From assembly GCF_014199215.1 (NCBI RefSeq), contig NZ_JACIJC010000006.1:83105-147104 (forward strand): a stretch of 64,000 bases of DNA. Reading direction: 5' to 3'. Positions within the stretch are counted from its first letter, which is position 1. Every line of letters begins with the position of its first letter. The notes beneath the pieces are model-generated. The model saw nothing but the letters and a program-made list of their open reading frames with translations. It was not told where the DNA came from and ran no database searches. This document shows positions 1 to 7,716 of this stretch, one piece after another. A program made the translations under genes and the position numbers. The stretch comes from Sphingobium boeckii. Its GTDB lineage: Bacteria; Pseudomonadota; Alphaproteobacteria; Sphingomonadales; Sphingomonadaceae.

Positions 1-70
1 TATCGGCCTGGAGAAACAGCGCCAGCGGCGAAAGCGAGGTGGCATCGGTGGCGAGCGTGACGGCATTCAT
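1..70 (-). CDS. tolQ: TolQ, N-terminal fragment (runs off the window)
   Basis: The minus strand carries an ATG at 68-70 followed by an open frame to the window edge, giving 23 residues that begin MNAVTLATDATSLSPLALFL. TolQ is the inner-membrane MotA/TolQ/ExbB-family subunit that, with TolR, couples proton flow to TolA for outer-membrane constriction at division. The sequence alone is too short to prove the family. The call rests on the N-terminal wording seen in sphingomonad TolQ proteins and on ybgC ending 22 bases upstream, which is the usual first gene of a ybgC-tolQRAB-pal operon. An AAGGA Shine-Dalgarno-like sequence lies upstream. A different inner-membrane protein cannot be excluded. 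Confidence 0.7.
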   Translation of the reverse strand, partial: MNAVTLATDATSLSPLALFLQAD

Positions 71-92
71 CGCGGTTTTCTAATCCTTGTTT

Positions 93-530
93 TCACAGCA
101 GCCGCTCGAACGCTTCGACCCATAAGCGCGGCTGACGCCTGGGCTTCCCATTGGGGGAGAGAAACGCCGCAAGCACATCCGCTTCCGTTACAATTTCGTC
201 GCCGCGCATGACCCTTTGATGAATAAGGCAGGTGGCGGCACGGATTTCTTTCACCCGGCTGACAACGAGCAATGCGTCATCGAGTTTCGCCGGGCGGCGA
301 TATTTGATCGTGAGATCGGCCACGGCATAGACGCCTTCGCCGCCGTCATGCGCCGCGCGCTGATCGATTCCGGCGCAGGACAGCATGTCCGATCGGGCGC
401 GCTCCATGAAGCGCAGATAATTGGCGTGATAGACGATGCCCGACAGATCGGTGTCCTCGAAATAGACGCGGACCGCGAAATGGTGCGCCTTGCCGGCGAA
501 ATGGCCTGCATAGGGCTGATCGGAAGTCAT
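93..530 (-). CDS. ybgC: YbgC-type acyl-CoA thioesterase
   Basis: Hotdog-fold thioesterase that hydrolyses short acyl-CoA/acyl-ACP thioesters and belongs to the Tol-Pal gene cluster. The protein has the diagnostic YFEDTDLSGIVYHANYL signature near its N terminus, in which Asp28 (counted from the chosen start) aligns with the catalytic Asp18 of E. coli YbgC, followed by RFMERARSDML. I chose the ATG at 528-530 (145 residues) because it gives the normal family length. An in-frame ATG at 606-608 would add 26 residues, but it sits on the edge of a palindromic intergenic repeat. Neither start has an ideal ribosome-binding site, so the start is uncertain while the function is not. It is followed by tolQ in the same direction. 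Confidence 0.9.
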   Translation of the reverse strand: MTSDQPYAGHFAGKAHHFAVRVYFEDTDLSGIVYHANYLRFMERARSDMLSCAGIDQRAAHDGGEGVYAVADLTIKYRRPAKLDDALLVVSRVKEIRAATCLIHQRVMRGDEIVTEADVLAAFLSPNGKPRRQPRLWVEAFERLL

Positions 531-608
531 CGGAGGTGCCTTAGCCGCTGGGGGATAAGGGGTGAACCCCCATTCGGCCCGTTGGCGTAACGATTGGTCT
601 TGAGCCAT

Positions 609-730
609 TCCTCCCCGGAAAGGGGGAGGGGGACCGCCCGAAGGGTGGTGGAGGGGCAGTCGCGCGCACCGAGCGCGGCCACTACCCCTCCGTCACGCTG
701 CGCGTGCCACCTCCCCCGAGGGGGGAGGGA
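609..730. repeat. GC-rich palindromic intergenic repeat, family R1, copy 1
   Basis: About 120 bases between ybgC and ruvB form a quasi-palindrome. The ends read CCTCCCCGG and GGGGGGAGGG, and the inner arms GGTGGAGGGGCAGT and ACTACCCCTCC flank a short variable centre. A related copy lies at 3101-3218 in the opposite orientation. It has no coding signature. As RNA it would fold into a long hairpin between the convergent-independent genes. Elements of this look are common in intergenic spaces of sphingomonads and other alphaproteobacteria (family knowledge). No transposase is attached. Confidence 0.8.
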
Positions 731-731
731 T

Positions 732-1763
732 TCACTTCCCGTCGAACAGACCATCCTGCCCGGCTTCGGGCGGCGGGTTCAGACCCAGATGCAGCCAGCC
801 GCGGCTGTTGAGGCAGCGGCCCCGCGCGGTGCGGGCGATCAGGCCGAGCTGGATCAGATACGGTTCGATCACCTCCTCGATCGTGTCGCGCGGTTCGCTG
901 AGACCCGCAGCGAGCGTCTCCACGCCCACCGGCCCGCCACGATAGATGTCGGCGATCATCATCAGATAGCGGCGATCCATCGCGTCGAGGCCGAGCTTGT
1001 CCACCTCCAGCCGGTTGAGCGCGGCGTCGGCGGCGTGCGCGTCCACGATCGGCGTGCCCGCCACATTGGCGAAATCGCGCACCCGGCGCAGCAGCCGTCC
1101 GGCGATCCGCGGGGTGCCGCGCGCGCGCTTGGCGATCTCATGTGCGCCATCGTCGGCCAGCGGCAGCGCCAGCAGATGCGCGGCGCGGCGCACCACCTGC
1201 TCTAACTCGTCCACGGTGTAGAAATGCAGGCGCACGGGGATGCCGAAGCGATCGCGTAGCGGCTGGGTGAGCAGCCCCTGCCGCGTGGTCGCGCCCACCA
1301 GCGTGAATTTGGGGAGATCGATGCGGACCGAGCGGGCGGATGGCCCCTCGCCGATCATCAGATCGAGTGCACGATCCTCCATCGCGGGATAGAGTACCTC
1401 CTCTACCGCGGGATTGAGGCGGTGGATCTCGTCGATGAAGAGGACGTCGCCATCCTCCAGATTGGTGAGCAAAGCCGCCAGATCGCCGGATTTGGCGATC
1501 ACCGGCCCCGATGTCGCGCGGAAACCCACGCCCAGTTCGCGCGCGATGATCTGCGCCAGCGTGGTCTTGCCCAGACCGGGCGGGCCGAAAAACAGCACAT
1601 GATCCAGCGCATCGCCCCGGCCTCGTGCGGCTTCGATGAACACCCGCAAATTCTCGCGCGCGGACTTTTGGCCGACGAACTCGTCCAGCGTCTTGGGGCG
1701 GAGCGCCGCGTCCAGGTCTTCCGGCTTGCGGATTGGGGTGATGAGGCGATCGGTGTCGGTCAT
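732..1763 (-). CDS. ruvB: Holliday junction branch-migration ATPase RuvB
   Basis: AAA+ motor that forms hexameric rings with RuvA and drives branch migration of Holliday junctions. From the start [10 protein letters not shown] the protein is 343 residues, normal for RuvB. It shows Walker [10 protein letters not shown] at about residues 60-68, Walker [10 protein letters not shown] at about 110, the sensor/arginine-finger region [18 protein letters not shown], and the C-terminal winged-helix domain ending in [10 protein letters not shown]. The frame stays open 19 codons further upstream, but that extension is translated from the R2 repeat. The ATG at 1761-1763 has AGGTGA just before it. It is the last gene of the ruvC-ruvA-ruvB group, each gene separated by a palindromic repeat. 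Confidence 0.97.
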   Translation of the reverse strand: MTDTDRLITPIRKPEDLDAALRPKTLDEFVGQKSARENLRVFIEAARGRGDALDHVLFFGPPGLGKTTLAQIIARELGVGFRATSGPVIAKSGDLAALLTNLEDGDVLFIDEIHRLNPAVEEVLYPAMEDRALDLMIGEGPSARSVRIDLPKFTLVGATTRQGLLTQPLRDRFGIPVRLHFYTVDELEQVVRRAAHLLALPLADDGAHEIAKRARGTPRIAGRLLRRVRDFANVAGTPIVDAHAADAALNRLEVDKLGLDAMDRRYLMMIADIYRGGPVGVETLAAGLSEPRDTIEEVIEPYLIQLGLIARTARGRCLNSRGWLHLGLNPPPEAGQDGLFDGK

Positions 1764-1770
1764 GTCACCT

Positions 1771-1852
1771 ACGTCCCTCGACTTCGCTCGGGACAAACGG
1801 TTTCTGGAGGAGCGGAACAAATTTATCCGTTTGTGTCGAGCGAAGTCGAGAC
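1771..1852. repeat. Inverted-repeat element, family R2, copy 1
   Basis: Between ruvA and ruvB, the sequence TCCCTCGACTTCGCTCGGGA plus CAAACGG is followed about 35 bases later by its near reverse complement CCGTTTGTGTCGAGCGAAGT plus CGAGACACG. Two further copies lie at 10596-10675 and 14722-14796, all intergenic and all with the CCGTTTG end and a variable middle. As RNA each would make a long hairpin. The type is widespread in sphingomonad chromosomes (family knowledge). Its in-frame translation creates a false N-terminal extension of ruvB. Confidence 0.85.
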
Positions 1853-1855
1853 ACG

Positions 1856-2452
1856 TTATTTCGCCGCCTTCTTCAACGCCAGCCGCACCAAAGCATCCAG
1901 CGTCGCGCCTTCGCCCAGATCGGCTTCAGCAGCGTTCACCGCGGCATTCGCCTCGCCCGGCTTGAAGCCCAGATTGAGCAGGGCCGACACAGCATCCGCC
2001 GCAGCACCGGCCACCGGCGCAGATGTCGGCAGGCCGGGTGCGAGCGCGATGCCGCCCACCTTGTCCTTCAATTCCATCACGATGCGCTGCGCCAGTTTCG
2101 GGCCGACGCCGTTCGCGCGGGACACCATCGCCTTGTCGCCGCTGGCGACGGCGCGCTGGAGTTCGGATGAATCAAGCGCGGACAGGATCGCGAGCGCGAC
2201 GCGGCCGCCGACGCCCTGCACCGAGGTGAGCAAGCGAAACCAGTCGCGCTCGTCTGCGGTGGCGAAGCCCATCAGGCGGATGAAATCCTCGGCCACCAGC
2301 ATCTCGGTATGGATGGTCACCGCGCCGCCGATCGGGCCGATGGCGGCGAGCGTGCGGGCGGAGGCGCCGACCAGATAGCCGACCCCCGCGACGTCGATCA
2401 CGGCATGGTCAATGCCGGTGCTGACGAGTTCCCCCCTGAGACGTGCGATCAT
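1856..2452 (-). CDS. ruvA: Holliday junction-binding protein RuvA
   Basis: DNA-binding tetramer that holds the four-way junction for RuvB and RuvC. The 198-residue protein begins [20 protein letters not shown], the conserved RuvA OB-fold start. It has the helix-hairpin-helix regions [20 protein letters not shown] and [15 protein letters not shown] in the middle. After an Ala/Pro-rich linker comes the small C-terminal domain III ([20 protein letters not shown]) that contacts RuvB. The length matches the family. ruvC lies upstream and ruvB downstream on the same strand, but repeats occupy both spacers, so coupling by overlap is absent. Confidence 0.97.
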   Translation of the reverse strand: MIARLRGELVSTGIDHAVIDVAGVGYLVGASARTLAAIGPIGGAVTIHTEMLVAEDFIRLMGFATADERDWFRLLTSVQGVGGRVALAILSALDSSELQRAVASGDKAMVSRANGVGPKLAQRIVMELKDKVGGIALAPGLPTSAPVAGAAADAVSALLNLGFKPGEANAAVNAAEADLGEGATLDALVRLALKKAAK

Positions 2453-2491
2453 GATTTGTTCTTAGGTGGAAAAGCAGGTTTTGCAAACACC

Positions 2492-2580
2492 CGTCATTCC
2501 CGCGAAAGTGGGAATTCCGCTGCCTTTGCGATGGCGCCGAACAAAGAAGAAGCGGGATCCCCGCTTTCGCGAGGATGACG
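2492..2580. repeat. Inverted-repeat element, family R3, copy 1
   Basis: Between ruvC and ruvA. The left end CGTCATTCCCGCGAAAGTGG and the right end CCGCTTTCGCGAGGATGACG are imperfect reverse complements, separated by about 45 bases. A second member lies at 26779-26866. The GTCATTCCCGCG... type is a very common intergenic palindrome in proteobacteria (family knowledge). No coding potential. Confidence 0.8.
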
Positions 2581-2608
2581 AAGAAAAAAAGGGATAGAGT
2601 GACGAGGC

Positions 2609-3112
2609 TTAAAAAATCCGCCGCGCGCTGGCCACATGATGCGCGTGGGTGATCGCCACAGCGAGCGCGTCGGCTGCGTCCGCGCCCGCGATCTTCACGC
2701 CGGGCAACAGGCGGGAGACCATCGCATGGACCTGCGCCTTTTCGGCATTGCCCACGCCGACGACCGCCTTTTTCACCAGCCGGGCGGCATATTCGCCCAC
2801 TGCGATGCCGGTGCGTGCGGGCGCGAGCAGGCAGATGCCGCGCGCCTGGCCGAGCTTCAGCGTCGATTGCGGGTTCACATTGACGAACACCTCCTCCACC
2901 GCTGCGCCGTCGGGCCGGTAGTGCAGCAGCAGATCGGTGAGCGCGGCGTCGAGCGTCACGAGCCGTTCGGGCAGCGGTGCCTTGCTGTCGGTCTTGATCT
3001 GGCCATTGGCGATATGGCTCAAGCGGTTGCCCTCGGCCACAATGACGCCCCAGCCGGTGGTGCCCAGACCCGGATCAAGACCGAGGATGATCAGAGAGAT
3101 CCCTCCCCGCAA
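2609..3112 (-). CDS. ruvC: Holliday junction resolvase RuvC
   Basis: Endonuclease that cuts Holliday junctions held by RuvAB. The protein shows the RNase H-like acidic residues of the family: Asp in [15 protein letters not shown] near the N terminus, Glu in VEEVFVN, and the pair of Asp residues in [16 protein letters not shown] near the C terminus. The frame reaches back to a TTG at 3110-3112, which lies inside repeat R1 copy 2. The family normally starts directly at (M)IILGLDPG, where the sequence here reads CTG ATC ATC with GGGGAGGG a few bases upstream. So a CTG start at about 3094 or the TTG start are both possible. Either way the start signal appears to be supplied by the repeat. Confidence 0.94.
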   Translation of the reverse strand: MRGGISLIILGLDPGLGTTGWGVIVAEGNRLSHIANGQIKTDSKAPLPERLVTLDAALTDLLLHYRPDGAAVEEVFVNVNPQSTLKLGQARGICLLAPARTGIAVGEYAARLVKKAVVGVGNAEKAQVHAMVSRLLPGVKIAGADAADALAVAITHAHHVASARRIF

Positions 3113-3218
3113 CGGGGAGGTGGCACCCGGAGGGTGACGGAGGGGCAGTGGCCCCGTCCGGTGCGCGTGACTGCCCCTCCACCGGCTCCGCCGGTCCCCC
3201 TCCCCGTTCCGGGGAGGA
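3101..3218. repeat. GC-rich palindromic intergenic repeat, family R1, copy 2
   Basis: Sits between yebC and ruvC. The ends CCCTCCCCGCAACGGGGAGG and CCCCTCCCCGTTCCGGGGAG are each small hairpins, with inner arms GACGGAGGGGCAGT and GACTGCCCCTCC around a variable centre. It is the inverted counterpart of the copy at 609-730. Its left edge overlaps the putative start and ribosome-binding region of ruvC. Confidence 0.8.
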
Positions 3219-3227
3219 ATGGGCGAG

Positions 3228-3968
3228 TCACCCCAATTTCTCCATCACATCATCGGGCACTTCATAATTGCCCCAGACGGTCTGGACGTCATCATCGTCG
3301 TCCAGCGTGTCGATCAGCTTGAGCAGGCTCGCCGCGGTGGCCTCGTCGACCACGATCATCGTCTGCGGACGCCAGGCGAGCTTCGCCGTCTCGGCTTCGC
3401 CCAGCACAGGCTCAAGCGCCTTGGCGACCTCATGCAGCGCATCCTGCGCGGTCCAGATTTCATGGCCCTCATCGGAAGACACGTCTTCGGCCCCGGCTTC
3501 CAGCGCGGCTTCGAACACGGTTTCGGCGTCGCCCGCCTTGCCCGGATATTCGATCAGCCCCATGCGATCGAAGCCGTGGCTCACCGAGCCGCTGGCACCC
3601 AGATTGCCGCCATTCTTGGAGAAGGCGGTGCGCACGTTGGTCGCGGTGCGGTTGCGATTGTCGGACAGCGCTTCCACGATCAGCGAGACACCACCGGGGC
3701 CGAAGCCCTCATAGCGGATTTCCTCGTAATTCTCCGCATCACCGCCGACCGCCTTGTCGATCGCGCGCTGGATATTGTCCTTGGGCATGGACTGCGCCTT
3801 GGCCGCGTTCACGGCCAGGCGCAGTCGCGGGTTCATATCCGGATCGGGCAGGCCCGATTTCGCCGCGACGGTGATTTCGCGGCTGAGCTTGGAGAACATC
3901 GAGGACCGTTTCTTGTCCTGCGCGCCCTTGCGGTGCATGATGTTCTTGAATTTGCTATGGCCTGCCAT
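3228..3968 (-). CDS. yebC: YebC/PmpR-family protein
   Basis: The 246-residue protein starts [20 protein letters not shown], the highly conserved beginning of the YebC/PmpR family, and keeps the family motifs [23 protein letters not shown] and [15 protein letters not shown]. The family is annotated as transcriptional regulators. Recent work assigns some members a role in relieving ribosome stalling at proline-rich stretches, so the precise function here is open. The acidic end [20 protein letters not shown] is also typical. It is located upstream of ruvC on the same strand, the frequent yebC-ruvC-ruvA-ruvB order, with repeat R1 in the gap. Confidence 0.95.
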   Translation of the reverse strand: MAGHSKFKNIMHRKGAQDKKRSSMFSKLSREITVAAKSGLPDPDMNPRLRLAVNAAKAQSMPKDNIQRAIDKAVGGDAENYEEIRYEGFGPGGVSLIVEALSDNRNRTATNVRTAFSKNGGNLGASGSVSHGFDRMGLIEYPGKAGDAETVFEAALEAGAEDVSSDEGHEIWTAQDALHEVAKALEPVLGEAETAKLAWRPQTMIVVDEATAASLLKLIDTLDDDDDVQTVWGNYEVPDDVMEKLG

Positions 3969-4000
3969 AAGCCTCTGCTTTCCCTCTCATATTCAACGCA

Positions 4001-4240
4001 TCAGTCGATGCCGAGCGCTGCCTTATAGGTATCGAGCAATGCTTCCATTTCCGCGCGGTCATGGGCTTCCATCTTCCGCAAACGGACGATCTGGCGCATG
4101 ATCTTGCCATCATAGCCATTGCCCTTGGCTTCGGCATAAACATCACGGATATCGTCCGCGATCCCCTTTTTCTCTTCTTCGAGGCGTTCGATCCGCTCGA
4201 TGAACAGCCGCAACTGATCGGCTGCGACATTGTCGCTCAT
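4001..4240 (-). CDS. gapR: GapR-family nucleoid protein (DUF2312)
   Basis: Small DNA-binding protein of the DUF2312/UPF0335 family. The studied member, Caulobacter GapR, is an essential nucleoid-associated protein that binds overtwisted AT-rich DNA ahead of replication and transcription. The 79-residue product has the family pattern of a coiled-coil helix ([19 protein letters not shown]), the signature [20 protein letters not shown], then a basic [10 protein letters not shown] segment and a short C-terminal helix. The ATG at 4238-4240 follows GGAG at good spacing. A TTG four codons further upstream is also in frame but less likely. The gene lies between a DUF1244 gene and yebC, all on the minus strand. 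Confidence 0.93.
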   Translation of the reverse strand: MSDNVAADQLRLFIERIERLEEEKKGIADDIRDVYAEAKGNGYDGKIMRQIVRLRKMEAHDRAEMEALLDTYKAALGID

Positions 4241-4291
4241 GTGATTCTCCAATTGATGAACCGGTGCCTCTAGGGCAGCGGCCAGCCCGGC

Positions 4292-4669
4292 TCAAGTGTC
4301 GTGCGACGGTGCCGTCATCGAAGGCGGGTCGCTGGCGGGAAAGCTCTCGTCCAGCGCCTCGTCCAGCGCGTCCTCGCGGTGGTTACGCGCCACGCTTTCC
4401 GCCATCTTCGCGATCTGATCGGGCGAAGCGGGCAATTGATGCGTCGCTTTCCACTGGGCATAGGACATCCCATAGACCGCCTGGCGGCCCGCATCCTTGT
4501 CGAACGCGCCCCCGCTCGCCTCGGCCAGCCAGTCCCCCAGGCAATTGCGGCAGAAGCCCGCAAGGCCCATCAGGTCCACATTCTGCGCATCTGTCCTATA
4601 TTGCATATGAGCGACCAGACGACGGAAGGCTGCGGCGGCCGTGGCGTCGTCGATCTCGTCGATTGTCAT
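4292..4669 (-). CDS. DUF1244 (SMc04008-like) domain protein
   Basis: Function unknown. The 125-residue protein contains the DUF1244 core: FRRLVAHMQYRTDAQNVDLM, LAGFCRNCLGDWLAEA with two closely spaced cysteines, and YGMSYAQWKATHQ. The core covers about residues 14-90. The C-terminal tail EDALDEALDESFPASDPPS is a separate short motif that recurs at the ends of many small alphaproteobacterial proteins. The Cys pair could bind metal, but this is inference. Start ATG at 4667-4669. It is followed by gapR on the same strand and lies divergently from pyk, sharing a 72-base upstream region. Confidence 0.88.
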   Translation of the reverse strand: MTIDEIDDATAAAAFRRLVAHMQYRTDAQNVDLMGLAGFCRNCLGDWLAEASGGAFDKDAGRQAVYGMSYAQWKATHQLPASPDQIAKMAESVARNHREDALDEALDESFPASDPPSMTAPSHDT

Positions 4670-4741
4670 GTGGGGCGCTCCATGGTTGAACTGTCTCGAT
4701 TAAGGCTTAAGGCGCGTCGATAACAAGTCAGCGGAGAGTTT

Positions 4742-6202
4742 GTGACCCATATTATCGCCCCCCGCACCCGCAAGGTCCGTGTCCTCGCAACGCTTGGCCC
4801 CGCCAGCAGCACGCCGGATATGATCCGCAAGCTCTTCATGGCGGGGGCCGACGCCTTCCGCATCAACATGAGCCATGGCAGCCATGAAGGCCATGCCAAG
4901 GTGATCGGGCATATCCGCGAGATCGAGAAGGAACTGGGCCGCGCGATGACGGTGCTGGTCGATCTCCAGGGGCCAAAGCTGCGCGTGGGCAAATTCGAGG
5001 GCGGCTCGACCATCCTGAAGACGGGCAAGACCTTCATCCTTGATCGCGACAAGACGCCAGGCGATGACAAACGCGTCAATCTGCCGCATCCTGAGATTTT
5101 CGCCGCTCTGGAGCCGGATACCCGCCTGCTGCTGGACGACGGCAAATTATGCCTGCGCGTAAAGACCGTGACCCCGGACCGGATCCAGACGCAGGTGGAG
5201 ACCGGCGGCAAGCTCTCGGACAATAAGGGTCTGAACGTGCCCGATGTGATCGTGCCGATGGCCGCGCTGACCGAGAAAGACCGCAAGGATCTGAGCTTCG
5301 CGCTGGAGCATGGGGCGGACTGGATTGCGCTCAGCTTCGTGCAGCGCGCCGAGGATGTGGCCGAGGCGCGGCGGCTGATCGGCGGCAAGGCGGCGTTGCT
5401 CGCCAAGATCGAGAAGCCCTCGGCGATCGACCGGCTGGATGGAATCCTGGAATTGTCCGATGCGGTGATGGTGGCGCGCGGCGATCTGGGCGTGGAATTG
5501 CCGCCCGAACAGGTGCCGCCGCTGCAGAAGCGCATTGTCGAAATGGCGCGGCGGATGGGCCGCCCGGTGGTGGTCGCCACCCAGATGCTCGAATCGATGA
5601 TCACCGCGCCCACGCCGACGCGCGCCGAAGTCTCCGACGTGGCCACCGCGATGTATGACGGGGCCGACGCGGTGATGCTGTCGGCCGAATCGGCGGCGGG
5701 TGCCTGGCCGGTCGAATCGGTGACGATGATGGACAAGATCGCGCACGCCGTGGAGGCCGATCCGGCCTATGCGGACCGCATCCATTTCACCGAGACTTTG
5801 CCCGATCCGACGACCGCCGACGCGCTGGCCGAGGCGGCGGGGCGGATCGCGGATACCGTGTCCGCATCCGCCGTCATCTGCTTCACCACATCGGGATCGA
5901 CCGCGCGGCGCATCGCGCGTGAACGGCCGCTGGTGCCGATGCTGGTGCTGACCCCCAAACTTTCCACCGCACGGCGGATGGGGCTTTTATGGGGTGCCCA
6001 TGCGGTGCGCACCAAGGATATCGCCTCGTTCGAGGAAATGATCGCCAAGGCCAAGCGCATGGCGCTGCGTCACGGCGTCGCCGGCGCGGGAGACCGGGTG
6101 ATCATGATGGCAGGCGTTCCCTTCGGCACGCCGGGATCGACCAACGTGCTGCATGTCGTGCGCCTGACGGGCGATGAGCTGAAGAGCTATTCGGGGGAGT
6201 AG
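4742..6202 (+). CDS. pyk: Pyruvate kinase
   Basis: Transfers phosphate from phosphoenolpyruvate to ADP in the last step of lower glycolysis (the Entner-Doudoroff route in most sphingomonads). The 486-residue protein has the substrate-binding RINMSHGSHEGH, the catalytic lysine in AKIEKPSAID (Lys222-Lys225 region), the VARGDLGVELP metal site and the ATQMLESMI signature. These are followed by the alpha/beta C-terminal regulatory domain ending in GSTNVLHVV. The start is GTG at 4742 with GGAGAG upstream. Its last 16 bases overlap the end of the convergent PIN-toxin gene. Confidence 0.97.
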   Translation: MTHIIAPRTRKVRVLATLGPASSTPDMIRKLFMAGADAFRINMSHGSHEGHAKVIGHIREIEKELGRAMTVLVDLQGPKLRVGKFEGGSTILKTGKTFILDRDKTPGDDKRVNLPHPEIFAALEPDTRLLLDDGKLCLRVKTVTPDRIQTQVETGGKLSDNKGLNVPDVIVPMAALTEKDRKDLSFALEHGADWIALSFVQRAEDVAEARRLIGGKAALLAKIEKPSAIDRLDGILELSDAVMVARGDLGVELPPEQVPPLQKRIVEMARRMGRPVVVATQMLESMITAPTPTRAEVSDVATAMYDGADAVMLSAESAAGAWPVESVTMMDKIAHAVEADPAYADRIHFTETLPDPTTADALAEAAGRIADTVSASAVICFTTSGSTARRIARERPLVPMLVLTPKLSTARRMGLLWGAHAVRTKDIASFEEMIAKAKRMALRHGVAGAGDRVIMMAGVPFGTPGSTNVLHVVRLTGDELKSYSGE

Positions 6203-6582
6203 GCGAGGGGGTGGCCGCGCAACTTCGTATCGCGCGTCAGCAGCTTGAGGCCAAGTTCCTGCGCCTGGACGAGCAGCAACTCGTCGAACGGATCCTTGTG
6301 ATCGAGCGGATGGATAAGGGGCACGGTGGTATGTTCGGGTTCGAGCGCAATGAGACCGACATTCATACGAACCAGCGCACCTAAGACGTCTGACGGATCA
6401 CCTCGCCCTTTGCCTTCGCCCGATTTGAAGTAACTATTCCATTTGATGCGTAATTCCCAAAGGGAAACGGCTGAAACCCGGAGGTCGCTTCCCGCATCGT
6501 TTAGGAAACTCATCTCACGGAAAGTCAGGGTTTGGCGTTCCGTTGCCAGCCATAAAGCGATGTGCGTATCGAGCAGGATCAT
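6187..6582 (-). CDS. VapC-like PIN-domain toxin
   Basis: Predicted ribonuclease toxin of a type II toxin-antitoxin pair. The 131-residue PIN domain shows acidic residues in the expected order: Asp5 in MILLDTHIALW, Glu in SAVSLWELRIK, Asp in DHKDPFDELL, and Asp in LLTRDTKL near the end. PIN toxins of this class cut tRNA or rRNA; the target here is unknown. The start ATG overlaps the stop of the antitoxin gene by the ATGA arrangement, so the two are translationally coupled. The 3' end overlaps convergent pyk by 16 bases, which suggests the module settled exactly at the end of pyk. Confidence 0.9.
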   Translation of the reverse strand: MILLDTHIALWLATERQTLTFREMSFLNDAGSDLRVSAVSLWELRIKWNSYFKSGEGKGRGDPSDVLGALVRMNVGLIALEPEHTTVPLIHPLDHKDPFDELLLVQAQELGLKLLTRDTKLRGHPLAYSPE

Positions 6583-6839
6583 TCGTCATCAAGGCCGAGC
6601 ACATGACGACTGAAAGCGGGATCATCGAAATGTGCAGGCCAGCCTTCACCCTGATATTTCCAGCCCACCTCCTTCAGATAGGCGTCGGCGGCCTCGAAAT
6701 TCAGCCCCTTCTTCACTGGCGGCGGATTGATCTGGGCGACCGGGCGGCCGTGTTTGGTGATGATCACGCTTTCACCGCGCTCGGCGGTGGCGATGGCTTC
6801 CGAGAAGCGGGCTTTGGCATCCCTGATCGACATTTCCAT
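6579..6839 (-). CDS. Phd/YefM-type antitoxin
   Basis: The 86-residue product from the ATG at 6837-6839 has the N-terminal Phd/YefM DNA-binding fold: SIRDAKARFSEAIATAE, then ESVIITKHGRPVAQINPP. The remainder (NFEAADAYLKEVGWKYQGEG) would be the toxin-wrapping tail. An AGGAG ribosome-binding site stands seven bases before this ATG, which is why I prefer it over the upstream frame extension. Such antitoxins neutralise the PIN toxin encoded immediately downstream and repress their own promoter. An AT-rich stretch with ATAGTCACAT and ATGTGACTACATG inverted half-sites at about 6870-6895 could be the operator (inference). Confidence 0.88.
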   Translation of the reverse strand: MEMSIRDAKARFSEAIATAERGESVIITKHGRPVAQINPPPVKKGLNFEAADAYLKEVGWKYQGEGWPAHFDDPAFSRHVLGLDDE

Positions 6840-6871
6840 CGCAATGCTCCTTGCAGACAGCAATAGCAAAA

Positions 6872-6896
6872 AATGTGACTACATGATAGTCACATC
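6872..6896. promoter_or_regulatory. Possible operator of the toxin-antitoxin pair
   Basis: Upstream of the antitoxin start the sequence reads ATGTGACTACATGATAGTCA plus CAT, so that ATGTGACTA and TAGTCACAT form an inverted repeat with a five-base centre. Phd/YefM antitoxins normally bind such palindromes at their own promoter. No experiment supports it here; the call rests on position and symmetry. Confidence 0.5.
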
Positions 6897-7505
6897 TCAG
6901 AGCAGGTGAAGACGTTCCAGGTCAGCGCGCAATTCGGCGGCATCCGTAAACAGGTGCCCCTTCATCCCCACGGCCTCAGCACCCTGCACATTCTCCAGCC
7001 GGTCATCGATGAAGATCGCCTGCGGGGGTGTCAGGCCGAAGCGATCGAGGGCGAGGTGGTAGATCGCCGGATCGGGCTTCACGAGCTTCTCGTCACCGGA
7101 CACCACGATATCCTTGAACCGGTCGAAAATCGCAGCCTCGCGCTCCCGAAAGGGTGGCCAGAATTCGCCGGAAAAATTGGTGATTGCGAACAGCGGCACG
7201 CTGCGGGCGTCGAGTGAGCGGATGATCTCCGCCATGCCTTCGACCATGCCCCTCACGCTGTCTGCGAATCGCGGACCCCAGAGCGCGATCAGGTCGGCAT
7301 GTTGGGGGTATTCTGCGATCAGCTCCGCGCTGGTCTCGGCGAAGGGGCGGCCGGCGTCATGCTGGAAATGCCATTCATGCGTCACGACATCGCGCAGAAA
7401 CGCATCGAGCGCCCGATCATCCTTGATCAGGCGCTCGTAGAGGAACCGTGGTTCCCAATGATAAAGGACGTTGCCGACGTCGAAGACGACGGCGTGAACG
7501 CCCAA
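6897..7505 (-). CDS. HAD-superfamily hydrolase
   Basis: Predicted phosphatase of HAD subfamily IA (YihX-like). The 202-residue protein carries motif I VFDVGNVLYHW with the Asp nucleophile, a helical cap, motif II ITNF, the motif III lysine in EKLVKPDPAIY, and motif IV FIDDRLENVQGA. The substrate is unknown; related enzymes act on sugar phosphates. The start is TTG at 7503-7505, five bases after the rpmJ stop codon, and the AAGG in the end of rpmJ can serve as ribosome-binding site. It is therefore probably co-translated with rpmJ. Confidence 0.9.
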   Translation of the reverse strand: MGVHAVVFDVGNVLYHWEPRFLYERLIKDDRALDAFLRDVVTHEWHFQHDAGRPFAETSAELIAEYPQHADLIALWGPRFADSVRGMVEGMAEIIRSLDARSVPLFAITNFSGEFWPPFREREAAIFDRFKDIVVSGDEKLVKPDPAIYHLALDRFGLTPPQAIFIDDRLENVQGAEAVGMKGHLFTDAAELRADLERLHLL

Positions 7506-7510
7506 CGCGC

Positions 7511-7636
7511 TCAGCCTTGGCGGGCCTTGAAGCGGCGGTTGGTCTTGTTGATCACATAGGTGCGGCCGCGACGACGAATCACGCGGTTATCGCGATGACG
7601 GTCCTTGAGCGACTTCAGTGAATTGCGGATCTTCAT
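7511..7636 (-). CDS. rpmJ: 50S ribosomal protein L36
   Basis: A 41-residue, strongly basic protein starting [20 protein letters not shown] and ending RRFKARQG. This is the alternative L36 form that lacks the zinc-binding cysteines. L36 helps organise 23S rRNA in the large subunit. The gene was read directly from the minus strand; it is short enough to be missed by length-filtered gene finding. In many bacteria rpmJ lies beside rpsM, but here it stands alone, far from the ribosomal clusters at 31-55 kb. It is followed after five bases by the HAD hydrolase gene. Confidence 0.96.
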   Translation of the reverse strand: MKIRNSLKSLKDRHRDNRVIRRRGRTYVINKTNRRFKARQG

Positions 7637-7716
7637 GGCGGAAACGCTTTCCGGATTACAAAAATGGCTGAAAATGAAGCGTCGCCCCTATGGGGAGGGC
7701 GCGGGGAAGTCAAGTC

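Noticed and set aside
1764..1820. N-terminal extension of RuvB
   Set aside because: The 19 extra codons are translated from repeat R2 ([12 protein letters not shown]), and the conserved protein starts at [10 protein letters not shown].
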